Below, one piece after another: positions 1 through 10,718 of a stretch of 64,000 bases of DNA. Position 1 is the stretch's first letter, and each line of letters begins with the position of its first letter. Location: assembly GCA_035610365.1 (NCBI GenBank), contig CM069432.1, positions 174,466,035 to 174,530,034 of the forward strand. The letters run 5' to 3'. The notes beneath the pieces were generated by a model that saw only the letters and a list, made by a program, of their open reading frames with translations, was not told the DNA's origin and did not search any database. The translations under genes and the position numbers were made by a program. The DNA is from Aquatica leii (taxonomy: Eukaryota > Arthropoda > Insecta > Coleoptera > Lampyridae).

Positions 1-59
1 ATAATGCTTAGTGCTACGTGTGATAGTGATAAGGCTTGATTCCGAGGGGTCTATCACCC

Positions 60-230
60 TCGGCAATAGGTGTACATATTTTCGGAAATAGGCGGCAATA
101 AACAAGCAATATAGCGGCAATAACCAGCAGTAAAAGAAATAGAAGCAGTACTGTGCAATATGCGACAATATACGGCAATATTAGGCAATTGTTAGGAAAT
201 TTTGGGAAATAAAGACAATATTTCCCTGAT
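60..230. repeat. Left subterminal GCAATA array of the 43-3701 element
   Basis: Degenerate units of the form (C)GGCAATA, AGCAATA and GACAATA recur every 10-20 bp just inside the left TIR. The first, CGGCAATAGGTGTACAT, is also present in the same orientation beside the right TIR. Such arrays commonly bind transposase, but that role is inferred here. Confidence 0.65.
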
Positions 231-916
231 TAATTGTGCTACATTGAAGGTCATTTTCGCCTCCTACTCTTGCCGCGGTTCACGCATATGCAGTGTGCAG
301 AACAGATATTTCACAACTTTGCATTTCGTATTATAACTTGTTCATTTGTGCCAATCTTTGTTAATCTATGTTGTGCATGGGACTTCACGCGTAAACTATT
401 TTTTCATAACAAATTATAAATTGTAAAGAGCTGATGAACGATTATTAAAATTTCCAGTTAGGGTTGGTTGTGGACGTTACCCAGTAAAATAAAAGTACAT
501 TAAGGGTGTTTCACTGCGACAGAGGAATGTAAAGTTGAGATGTTACTTACTTACGTGATGGAAATGTTTTTGTGTTTAGTATCGAATGTTCAAAAGTATT
601 TCCTTTACGTGAAGAGTCTGTTGTAGTAATTGTAGATCATATAGTATTGGCAAATGTAGTAAAACAATGTGATAAAAAGTTATACATGACGTAATGCTGA
701 CTCGATCTCGATATACAATCGTGGCATATTGTGTTTACTGCGCCACGTTAGTGGGTCAAAGATCTATGGTCACAGCATTTGCATTGGTCATAGTAAAATT
801 ACCATTCACTTAGAAACAAATGTACCGTGCCCAACACTAAATGAAAATTTCAATAGTCACGCGCGTTACGCGTCAGAAGGAATTAGAAAGTGTTTTTTAC
901 TTTGTTTTTTATCTCG

Positions 917-1720
917 TTAGATTTACTCAAGATTGAAGATGAAATTACTGAAATTGTCTAAGAATTTCCGTCAAAATTTCTAAACTATGTTCTTAACGCT
1001 GCTGGTTACGATAACCTTCTCTCGTTGGCTTCACTTAAGGACAATTTTGCCGAGAATATATCTAATATCGAAAAATTCGCCCGGGAGGATTTGCAGAGTC
1101 TTATAAGATCGGACCAGAAACAACTGTTTTACGGCGCATATGCCAATAATCCAAGTAAATTTAAACTTGTCTAGGGACATTTAGTTTTGTTGAGTCAAAT
1201 TAAAATTGAAAAAAAAACAAAACCTAACATCAGAAGGAAAATCAGAAAGGTATTTCTCAAGAAGCTAGAAAAGGAAATCAGGCAAACAGCAAACCTCAAG
1301 AACCGATAGAACATATTAAAACGCTGACATTAAATTATATTAAGTCATTATGTAAAAAAGAAATTAATGTAACAGGAAAAGATACAGACGGTTATGAAAA
1401 GCTCAAAAATCTTTCAGAACAGTTAGAGACACTACTTGAAAATATTAATTTTGAAATTGAATCTGAAAGTATTATTAAGATCAGCTGCATATATTGTGAT
1501 CATATCTCCAAAGCGTACTGCGTAAATGCTAAATATGGTAAAAAATGGGTGATGTCTAATTTTAACGCACACTTTGTAAGTCATTTTAAATTGAAATCGA
1601 AAAGGAGCTGTGAAGAAATGGTGATTTTTTGCCTTGGCTGTATTCAAGCCAGCCCTGCGAAGAAACTTTTCGACATACAAGGTCGATGACAACTACACAG
1701 TCAACTGTCGTGACTTATTC
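917..1720 (+). pseudogene. Transposon protein remnant with zinc-finger-like segment
   Basis: Reading in one plus frame from about 919 gives an acidic helical domain (DLLKIEDEITEIV, stop, then EFPSKFLNYVLNAAGYDNLL and on to FYGAYANNPSKFKLV, stop at about 1171). A second segment near 1484 reads SCIYCDH...WVMSNFNAHFVSHF, a C-x2-C...H-x3-H arrangement like a BED or C2H2-type DNA-binding finger. The order (N-terminal helical domain, basic linker, finger) suits a DNA-transposon protein. In-frame TAA and TAG codons and frame changes show decay. I do not recognise the exact family. The open frame on the opposite strand here is a shadow. Confidence 0.5.
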
Positions 1721-2107
1721 GCTCCGTGATATAATAAGAAGACTAAATAGAATTCTCAACGGAATTAGTATTGATTTAGGTATGTAATTCTATTATCCCG
1801 TCCATATTAGTGAAATTGGGCATCCACTTTTCGTTGTTTTTATCTATACGGTATAGACCTTGGTATAAACGGGTAGATATTTATAGATACTCGTATAGAT
1901 ATGATGATATATGATATTGATTGGTTTAATCGGGTTTAATGATACCCAAGGTTGTTTCGTTATAGCTTAAAAAAACATACCTACTGCCACACGCTCACTA
2001 TTTCTGAAATGTCTATAGAAAATATGTAAATGTAAAATCTGATTAAAATTGACTAGGTATGGAATTTATTTTACAGCTGACAATATTGTATTTTCGCGGA
2101 AAACTGA

Positions 2108-3050
2108 AAACTTGGAGCAGGTGATATTCTTTATCATGCTCAATACCCTACGACTGATGATATTAAAGAAATGTTACAAAGAGCAAAATTAGACTCACTT
2201 AAAGATGTGAATGAGTTGGGAATGACAATTAATTCGAAGTCGGACAAAGTGGACTTACCTGGAATAATTGTGAATAATTCAGAGACAGATGATGAAGGAA
2301 GTGGTGAAGAGTTAGAAAAGGAAAGTGAAGATGGTAACGAAGTAACTTCTGAGACTGAAAGTTTAGCTGAAACTGTCGCGGAAGTTGAAAATTTATTGGA
2401 TCTGGAGGATTTGAATTTCAAGGACTATGCCACTAGTAATTCCAAAAACCCATCGGCTTTTTTAAAAATTACCTTGTCTAACGGAAAACAAAAAACTGTA
2501 AGAAAATCTAGTATATGTTGGCTATTTGACGAAAGAAAAGGAAGAATGTCCGCAGATCGACTCTTCCGCGTGAGGGACATGTACAACCCAAAACGAAATC
2601 TTTATAAAAATACTAACCAAAAGACAACCAAAAGTGTCATAAATAGAAGCAAAACTGTGAGAAAACCGCGAGGGAATTCGGCAAAAGAAGAAGATATTTC
2701 TGAATCTGATGAAAGTTCTGAATGTTAAGAAGTTATGGAACTCCATGACTCAGATGACGAGATAGATGAGCTTGAAGACATCGAAGTAATTCCTGCTAAC
2801 CAGAAAGACATTGATTTACAATTAGAGGAAGAACTGTATTACGCCGTATATTATGATATTACGTGGTATATTGGTAGAATTATAAAAATCAATGATGAAA
2901 AAAAACAACCTAGACGTTTTTGTTTGGCCTAAAAACGATGACGTACAAGAAATTGATTCAAAATATATATTTTACGGGAAAACAAGATGTAAAACCAAGT
3001 GTAAAACTCAATTCTTCCTTGAATTTTTCAATAAATATCTGTTTTATTAA
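2108..3050 (+). pseudogene. Second transposon-encoded protein, frameshifted
   Basis: The frame is open from about 2108 (GAGDILYHAQYPTTDDIKEM) through 2726. It has a Ser/Glu-rich acidic middle, a conserved-looking KTVRKSSICWLFDE...GRMSADRLFRV block and a basic tail ending SDESSEC. After a TAA, a second segment (2735-2932) continues with EELYYAVYYDITWYIGRII. Around 2905 the frame shifts by one base, after which FVWPKNDD...KYIFYGKT is readable and ends at about 3048, followed by an AATAAA-like site near 3030. I recall similar uncharacterised proteins being multicopy in insect genomes; that is memory, not a search. It is either a second product of the element at 43-3701 or its C-terminal half. 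At least one stop and one frameshift make it a pseudogene. Confidence 0.5.
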
Positions 3051-3499
3051 AATTTTTTGTTGTATAATTTACCTGGACTTGTGGTAAGAAGAAAATGATC
3101 TAAATTACAAACGTAATATGTATAGGTACATAAATAGGGCCAGTCGGCCAGTTTACAGAAACTCAATTTAATATTTTATAGAAAATAAATTTTAATGAGG
3201 GAAACCATAACCAAATCCAGCCAATGCGATGTTAAAATGTTATCATGCAATTAACTTTTTAATTGACGTTCTATAAACCGGCCAACCGAGTAACAAATGA
3301 GAATGTACCTTGGAATGTACCTATATGTATGTAATTTTAAGTCAGAAACCTACATTTGGTTTCAATCTTCATATTATTACTAAAACAAAATTTTGCAGTT
3401 TTTTTCTATAGATAAGGCACCCAAAAGTTTCTTATGTAAGTCAAAAATTAAGTTGTCATTGGATCCTTGTAAATCCGTGTAAATCTCTTCCATTTTAAA

Positions 3500-3676
3500 G
3501 TTTCGGCAATGAGAGCAATATCTTGAAAAATACGGAAATTTACAGCAATAACGGTAATAATTAGTCAATAACAGCAACTTTGAGAAAATTTCGGCAATAG
3601 TTAGGAAATTACTGCAGTAATATCAGCAATAGGAAATACGTACATTTTATTGCCGAATACGGCAATAGGTGTACAT
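3500..3676. repeat. Right subterminal GCAATA array of the 43-3701 element
   Basis: Units such as CGGCAAT, AGCAATA, GGTAATA and GTCAATA recur up to CGGCAATAGGTGTACAT at 3660-3676. The units keep the same strand orientation as those in the left array, so they are direct rather than inverted between the two ends. Confidence 0.65.
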
Positions 3677-4899
3677 TTTTTTTTGCGTGATAGACCCCTC
3701 GCTTGATTCTGTGTATGTTACATCGAATTAATGTATATCTTACCTAAAATTAACGTATGCGTTTATAGTTTTAATGTAAAAATACATTGGCATCATAAAT
3801 TGTACATGGCTCTATAAAATTTCTACACATACAAGGTACGATTACATTAACCCAATGTATTTCAAATGTTAAATTAATGTACATCATACGATAAATTAAC
3901 GTTATGGTACATTCAAAGGTTCACTGTGCATGATCTCATAACAAATTCTTTTGAAAGATAAAAAATCCAACTTGACACATTGAATCAATGTAAAGTATAC
4001 ATAAAAAAACTATGTACTTATAATGTAAATTATATAGATTTAATGAAAACGTACATTGTTTTAATTTACATTGACATTATGTAAAATTTTTTTTTCAGTA
4101 TACGTGTCTCACGGTGACCGTCGGTAAGAAGTATATCCAGCGCTGTAAAAACTAGAAACATGAAATTTTGCACATGCGACATGCCGTGTTTAATCTATTA
4201 AATAAAAATATTTTCTAAATGGCAGCACTTTCGGTAATACCGGAAGTGAGCATCAACATCTTTATTTTAAATACAAACCAGACAATTTTTTTTCACATTC
4301 TGATGTGTCATAAAATGTTTAGTACGCGTGCTAAAAATAATCGGTGTATCAATTGTGATTGTCAAGAAAAAAAATTTTACTGAAAAATTTGAAGATCTTG
4401 TTTAGGAAATAAAATTGAAAATCGAAAGTGGTAAAAGTTATGGAAATGGAATTTTAGGTTCTCAATGTCAAAAGATCGAGACACAGTTGTCTGTAATGTA
4501 TGATAAAAAATTGTCCGCGGTTATGTATCTATTTAATGTTATTTCCATATCCCCTTTAAAAGGATTTTTTTAATAGAATACCTATTTAATGATTAGTCCA
4601 TTCGATGCATAAATAAATTTCTTTTAAATTGATATGCAATGTTCCTATACCTAAAATCAATGATTAAGAGTTATTTACATTTTTCTATTCAAATTTATGA
4701 TTACATAGGTACTTTACAAAACACGGTTGGCTTTGAAAATTTTCAAACAAACGATAACTAAATTATAATTAAAATTTGTAGCGTGTGTAGGGTATAACAA
4801 CAAACTAATATTAAGTTAAACGTATGCGATATGACGCTGCCCTTGTCATGGAATCAATTTCTTTAATATTATTGCATCTAATTTTTTTAATTTCTTAAC

Positions 4900-5190
4900 T
4901 AAAAACTGTATTTGAGACATATTTGAGAGATCTTGAACAATAAAGATAAAAATATTTCAAAGAAGTCTCATTTATATCACAAGTGTTTAAAAAAATATCT
5001 CTGAGACATAAACTCAATGACAAAAATGTATCAGATATGTTTTAGGGAGATGTATTTGAGACGTTTACAAGGCGGACATTAAGATATCTCTAAGATGTCT
5101 CAGATATATATTTAGCACAAAAGAAACCATCTCTGAGATATCCTATGTTTCGTTTAAGATATCTGTGAGATATTTCTGATATGTAATAAT
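4900..5190. repeat. Degenerate AGATATCTCTGAGAC-type array
   Basis: Variants of GATATCT(C/G)TGAGAC and their reverse complements (TTTGAGACAT, AAGATATCTCTAAGATGTCTC, ACCATCTCTGAGATATCC) repeat about ten times. The same vocabulary (CATCTTAGAGATGTC) fills the sequence after the CCCTAACAGCAC terminus at 53337, so this is probably a relic of that family with its termini lost. Confidence 0.5.
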
Positions 5191-5804
5191 TATGTTATGT
5201 GGGCAGTAGCTACACTTATTATTAATTACAACTACAACATATTACTTACGTATATATATATAAATATATATATATATAGCATAATAGTGAGATATGTTTT
5301 AGATACAACTACTTGTAGTTGTTTACGCGTACTACTACGTCGTTGTTATTAATAGAACTAGAAGATCTGCGTTATATAGACTTTACCACTTGTATTGCTA
5401 CTATCTCCTAGTTACTATACAGAACCATGTAGTGATAATTGGTATAGCATACGTAGATATTAAATGAGGATTGTTGCCGTAATACATAATACTTTTACGG
5501 TACGTTCAAATTAAACTTCCACTATAAGTAAAAAAAAATAATTAACTGATATAATTTTATTTATTTACTTATAACGTTGTAACAATACATATAATTTTAA
5601 TTTTCAAAAATTTTAAAAATCTCGAAATTCAGTTAAAATTGAAGAAAAACGATGTTAAAGTTAATGTCAAATTTGACAGATTTAGTAATAAATGCAGTAC
5701 CAACATTATATTTCTGTTAATTTGTTTTTATTTTTTCAAAAAATAATGTAAATTTATAAAAGGCAACACAAAAAATAATGTACATTACTCTCGTCGAAAG
5801 AATC

Positions 5805-5893
5805 ATAGCATAACTCATTCACAAACAACGCTCGACCGTGCGGCCTCGCGTCGCATATTAACGTTCGTTATGCTATTTCTTACTTTCGACTCT
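5805..5893. repeat. Imperfect hairpin around ATAGCATAAC, with a GC-richer loop
   Basis: Outer arms CGAAAGAATCATAGCATAAC and GTTATGCTATTTCTTACTTTCG are near reverse complements. The loop (about 5830-5870) is unusually GC- and CpG-rich (CGACCGTGCGGCCTCGCGTCG) for this AT-rich region. It could be a small MITE remnant or a structured RNA; nothing decides between them. Confidence 0.4.
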
Positions 5894-7839
5894 TGTTACG
5901 TAAACTACTATTAATAAACATAGGACATACTATATAGTCAAATTTTTAGGTAATAAATGTTTTGAATAAAAATGCCGAAATTATATTTGCAAAATTATTT
6001 AAAAAGTATTTGTTACGTCTAAATTTTAACTATTAATGTAATTTATTGAAATGTGTGTTCTGATAGTCACATTATTTTTGTATGTAGGATGTATTAACCT
6101 GGCTTATCAGACCCGGAGTAATGTTTGGTTATAAGAATATGCAGCGTTTGTCACTATAATTTATAAACAATTTTTCTTATATAATAATTAATAAAGTAAC
6201 AACGATACTTGTTTTTTGTTATAAAATAACTGTTTATTTTTTCAATTTCTTAATTTGAATGTTGGTCCGGTTTATGTAAAAGTGATGATGTCTTGTCAAT
6301 GAAAGTGCGGTAATTTCATTTTATAGACATTTAATAGTATTGATTGTATTGACATCTATAAATACAAATAGGTGATTACCATTACTAAATTGTATATGTG
6401 TTTCTTAGAATCATACGAGGAGACTTAAATATTAGTCTGAAACAAGCGTTTTATGAAACCACAACTGCTTTTATGTTTTTGTGCAAATTAATAAACAATT
6501 CTACCGGATATGCATCTTAGGATTAAGCGGATTAATAAATACCTCACGTATTAATGAGTTTCATAATTACCTTTTGTAAATATATCATCAGGTTATGGCC
6601 TTTTGTCGTATAAATATAAATTTTTCATTTACAAAATTGTAATATAAATTGGGAGTTCCTAGTGGTAACATCATTGTTTATCTAATTATAATATTTTGTG
6701 AATATGCCTCGTAGATTAGGAAAAATGGATTCTACCTTAGAATTAAGAGGAAGTATTGTTGGGATGGCACAAGCAGGAATATCACCTCGAACAATATCAC
6801 AACGTGTTGACATATCGGTAAGCATTTTTTTAAAGTATATTTTTTACATTGCATTGCAACACAGTCAGCATGTATTAAATATGATCACTAACAATACTAT
6901 TTTATAAGATATTGGAATCTATTAAATTGACGTAAAATTTTTAAATACATATATAATGTATAATGGCTTTTAATATAGTACTAATGATAAATGTAATCTA
7001 ATAATAAGAACTTAACACTTTGTAGATTAAACAAATCCGGCGATGGATTACGAAAGGTCAGGAAGTTGGTAATAGTCCACTTCTAAGCAACAGACCACCT
7101 AAGCCTAGAATTACTTCTTGGCAAGAAGATGCGGACATACTCGGCTATACATTACAAAATCCTTTTACAACTTGCCAAAAAATAAAGGAAACGCTGAATA
7201 TTAATTGCTCTGTTTCCACCATTCAGAGACGTTTACACGAATCAAATTTACATTGTAGAAAACCGGCAAGTAAACCTAACATTACAGAGCGTCATGCTGC
7301 AGCTCGGTTGCGCTTTTGTCGCCAATATTTAAATTTGGATTGTAGTACTGTTATCTTTACAGATGAAAAACTATTGTCTAGCACTGATCAATGTCCAACT
7401 ACAGTGTGGAGACCACAAAACACTCGTTACAATATAGAACATGTTTTGCCTAATAGGCAAAATGGTAGAGTGACAGCTGGAGTGTGGGGATGGATATCTC
7501 AAGCGGGTCCAAGAGAGTTAGTGCAGATCACACCACCTCGATTTACTTCAGGGCAATACCTAAATATTTTAGATAATATCTTGATACCTTCTGTGAGAAG
7601 AATATTTCCACAAAATGAGCTTGAAATTATTCAAGTAGTCCAGGACAAGTCTCCTATTCATACAGCACGAATTGTTACGGACTGGATTAAAGATCAAAAC
7701 GAAGTTGAAATAATTGTATGGCCAGCGAGATCGCCAGATTTGAACCCAATTGAAAATATGTGGAGTGCAATGATCAGAAACTGGGATAATGATATTTAAT
7801 TTAGAACACCTGAAAATATTATACAACATTCACAATTAG

Positions 7840-10604
7840 CAGTGTTGTGCATTATCTAGATGAAATTATATAGATAATTCATCTAGATAATTTTTCATCA
7901 TCTTTTTCTTTATCTAGATAAAAGTATTGAATATTATCTAATTGATTATCTTAGATGATTTTTCTGTTATCTATCATAAAATTATCTAGATGATTTTTTA
8001 AAAGTAACATAATTTTTGTAGTTTAGATTGACGTTTTTGTAATTTTTATGTTTGTAAAAATAATGTTGGTAATTTCTGCGGTAATGCAGTACGGTCCAGA
8101 TCGCTGAAACCTGATAAATAGTAGCCGTAGATGTTTTACATTTTCGCAGCTCTTCTGCTGACAAAAACTAAACTCACATGACCTTGAGCGTAAATACATG
8201 CAATACGAGATATAAACAAAAACACAACTCAAATTACTTTTTTAAACTGAACCCATTGCGATAAGTATCTTATCGTCTTCAGAAACAATAATAAGCTTTT
8301 TCATATACGAAATTAATAGCTACTTATTTTGTAGTATAGAAAATTTAATTAGTTGAAGTGCCTACACTGCAAAACTATGCTAAAGTAAGAAAATCTTTAA
8401 TTCAAAAAGAGAAAATTCACAACTTTTTGAGCAGTTGTAAGTGGCAAAACTGGATACACGTGATTTATAGTTCTTTTTGAAGAGTATTTAAGTCATGGAG
8501 CTTTTCCTTACTCTTTAAATGGAATAAAAACGCTTCTGTAATAGCAGACTTCTTTTTAAATCGGAGAGAGAGGAAAGTTCTACCCTAGCTCTATTTCATT
8601 TTAACGGCATTGCAACATCAGCACCTTCAATTACCCTAAACTAACTAGAATTTTTGTAAATGTCCCTAAATAAATGTCATTCTTGACAACCTTTTGACAA
8701 CAAAACAAAACAATAACCTAACTTTTATTTCATAATTTGTAAACTTTTAATTGTTTTACTTTTGAAAAACACTCGAGGCCTGAAAAAAAAACCAAAACAA
8801 ACTTGAATAAACACAAAAGCAGGGGCCACGTTATGGATCACATGTACAAAGTTATAACTTCCGATTATGACTATAACTAGTGATGGACACAATTGAATGT
8901 TTAAATTATTAAATTATCATTGAAAAAATTAAATGTATTTCATAATCATATGCAATATGTATATAATACACTCTGAACTATATAATTAAGCAACGGCATA
9001 ACTCAAATAATATACAACAAATTCTTGTTAACTCGGTTAGTAGCAATAATCAAAATGAAATAACTATCACTAGAATTATCGTTAAAATAACTATAAAAAC
9101 TACATCTCCGAACAATATTAACTGTTCAGATTCATTACGTATTATAAGTTTGCATCGAAAACATAATCGAATTCTTTAGTCGAGTGAAATACCAAATTGT
9201 TTCGAACATATCTTATTCAATGTTGGTGTAATAAAAACAAAAATGATCAACAGACTTTAATTATTCTAATAAATAGTCAAACCATTTATTAAGAATTCAA
9301 AAAATAGTAATAATATAAACAATGTAGATAATTTCCATTGGAATTATCTAACTATTTTCATTTAGAAGTTAGGTTATTGTCTTCGACTTTTTGCAAAGCA
9401 GGTACACCACTCCCTACGTTTATTTAGGGACATGTAAAAAATTCTAGTTGTTTTAGGAATATTGTAGATGTTAACGTGGCAGTGCCGGTAAAATGAAATA
9501 GAGCTAGGGTAGAACTTTCCTCTCTCTCCGATTTAAAAAGAAGTCTGCTATTCTAAAAATCAATGTTGTAAATTATCTTATGGGTACAATTACTGACAAC
9601 CTATCAAGTATAATTAACAAAACCGCAAAGCATTTTTTATGTTTATATTTTTTTACGTTTGGATTTGTTGCACTTACAATTACAAAAACTACTGAGCAGA
9701 GCATAAACTGTTTAAAATATTGGAGCCCGTTAAAACCGAAATTTTTTTAGAAGAAAAAACTGTTTGTGTTATTTAAAAGACCTAAAAGCTAATTCTTTAA
9801 GTGCTCGCTGATGTGGGCTGCTCAAAATTTAAAATACAATAAATTTTCAAGGATTACTTGGTTTTTTTGTGAAAAAAATGCTTAAAACATCGAGCTACAA
9901 ATGATATCTTAAATTTAAAAACAAAAAGCGTTAATTCAGGAAGTTTGATTAACGGCTATGAGCGATAATTTTTATAATCTTTTAGCATTATAAGTTCAAA
10001 CTGACGTCGATATCAAAGCCAGATTTTTCCTAACCGCTACAAAGAAAAACTAATTAAGTTTACTAGACACTTCTCCAATTTTGAAAAAGTTATTGATTAA
10101 ACACATCATCTTCGGCGCTAATTGAAAGACTTTAGTTCTGATAATCTAATTTTTGCTTAGCAATGAACATTTTGTAAGGATCATATTGTATCAAGATTTG
10201 TAAATGAAGAAATTTGTTTTATATTTTACAATAGTAGGTCATTACATCAATAAAGTTTCTGTTATGTTTTTATTCGATTTTTATTATTTTTTTCAATTCA
10301 TTTTTTTAGTTTTTTAATTAGTATATTTAATAAACAATAAATTGGTATTTATTCTGTTATTAGATCATATTATACATTTACGTATATGATGATAATTAAC
10401 TGGTAACAATCGATTAAAATTATTACCTGTTTGTACCTATCTGATAGAATCATCTATCGTATTATCTACATAAATAATAGATTATCTTATCTATTACCTA
10501 GATAAATTCTTCAACTTTTATCTAAATCGTTATCTAGATAAAAAAATTAGAAATTATCTATTATCATATCTAGATAAAAATTAAATTATCTATGCACAAC
10601 GCTG
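7840..10604. mobile_element. hAT-like element, TIR CAGTGTTGTGCATTATCTA, TSD ACAATTAG
   Basis: Left end CAGTGTTGTGCATTATCTA; right end TAGATAATTT...-type sequence closing with TGCACAACGCTG, its near-perfect inverse. ACAATTAG is duplicated exactly at 7832-7839 and 10605-10612. CAG-type termini plus an 8-bp TSD indicate the hAT superfamily. Subterminal regions (7850-7990, 10440-10600) are packed with ATCTAGAT/TATCTAGATA motifs. No transposase is visible, so it is non-autonomous. It interrupts the 3' part of the Tc1-like pseudogene and so is younger than that element. A foldback element lies inside (8540-9552). Confidence 0.9.
8540..9552. mobile_element. Foldback-type insertion with roughly 200-bp inverted arms
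   Basis: AATAGCAGACTTCTTTTTAA at 8540 is the reverse complement of the segment ending at 9552. The match continues through GGAGAGAGAGGAAAGTTCTA and CCCTAGCTCTATTTCATTTT (about 65 bp nearly perfect), then more loosely through TTAGGGACAT-type and AATAACCTAACTT segments to about 8735 and 9358. No coding region is visible in the loop. I found no convincing TSD. It is a nested MITE or foldback inside the hAT-like element. Confidence 0.7.
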
Positions 10605-10718
10605 ACAATTAGTTTGGGAAGTTTTCGGGGATCACAGTTGTGTAAAAATTTAGTAAACTCTATGCAGTCTAGATTAGAAGCATGCATACAAAATAATGGT
10701 TATTACACAAAGTATTAA

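Larger units (their letters stand above)
43..3701 (+). mobile_element. Decayed DNA transposon, 15-bp TIR, 8-bp TSD, unclassified superfamily
   Basis: Seen: CGAGGGGTCTATCAC at 43-57 and its exact reverse complement at 3687-3701. The 8-bp direct repeat CTTGATTC lies immediately outside, at 35-42 and 3702-3709. An 8-bp TSD is typical of hAT, P and Merlin-like cut-and-paste elements, but the termini do not match the hAT consensus I know, so I leave the superfamily open. The interior carries two broken plus-strand reading regions (917-1720 and 2108-3050) and GCAATA-rich subterminal arrays at both ends. With stops and frameshifts in both coding parts, this copy is not autonomous. Confidence 0.85.
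3710..6660. other. Gene-free stretch with degenerate repeats
   Basis: No supported gene. 3715-4100 is dense in TTAATGTA/TACATTAA motifs facing both ways, resembling the subterminal arrays seen elsewhere in the window. 4900-5190 is a GATATC/GAGAC array and 5805-5893 an imperfect hairpin (separate entries). An alternating TA tract lies at about 5250-5278. The rest is AT-rich with no clear signal. Confidence 0.5.
6704..10718 (+). pseudogene. Tc1/mariner-family transposase pseudogene, split by a hAT-like insertion
   Basis: Cut-and-paste DDE transposase. Exon 1 (6704-6817) encodes a basic helix-turn-helix start (MPRRLGKMDSTLELRGSIVG). A GTAAGC...TTTGTAG intron (6818-7025) leads to exon 2 from 7026, beginning IKQIRRWITKG. 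The catalytic motifs are visible: IFTDEK (first Asp), VVQDKSPIHTARI (second Asp) and SPDLNPIENMW (Glu). There are 35 residues between the second Asp and the Glu, so DD35E spacing rather than the 34 of classic Tc1. The residue after the second Asp is Lys, where QDN is usual. A TAA at 7797-7799 interrupts the frame. The hAT-like element then inserts at 7840-10604, after which coding resumes at 10605 with QLVWEVFGD, shifts frame, and ends ...ACIQNNGYYTKY at 10718. It is therefore a dead copy. I could not locate its TIRs. Confidence 0.85.

Noticed and set aside
1432..1692. Minus-strand 86-residue open frame
   Set aside because: It overlaps the plus-strand zinc-finger-like remnant of the 43-3701 element and shows no domain; it is a shadow frame.
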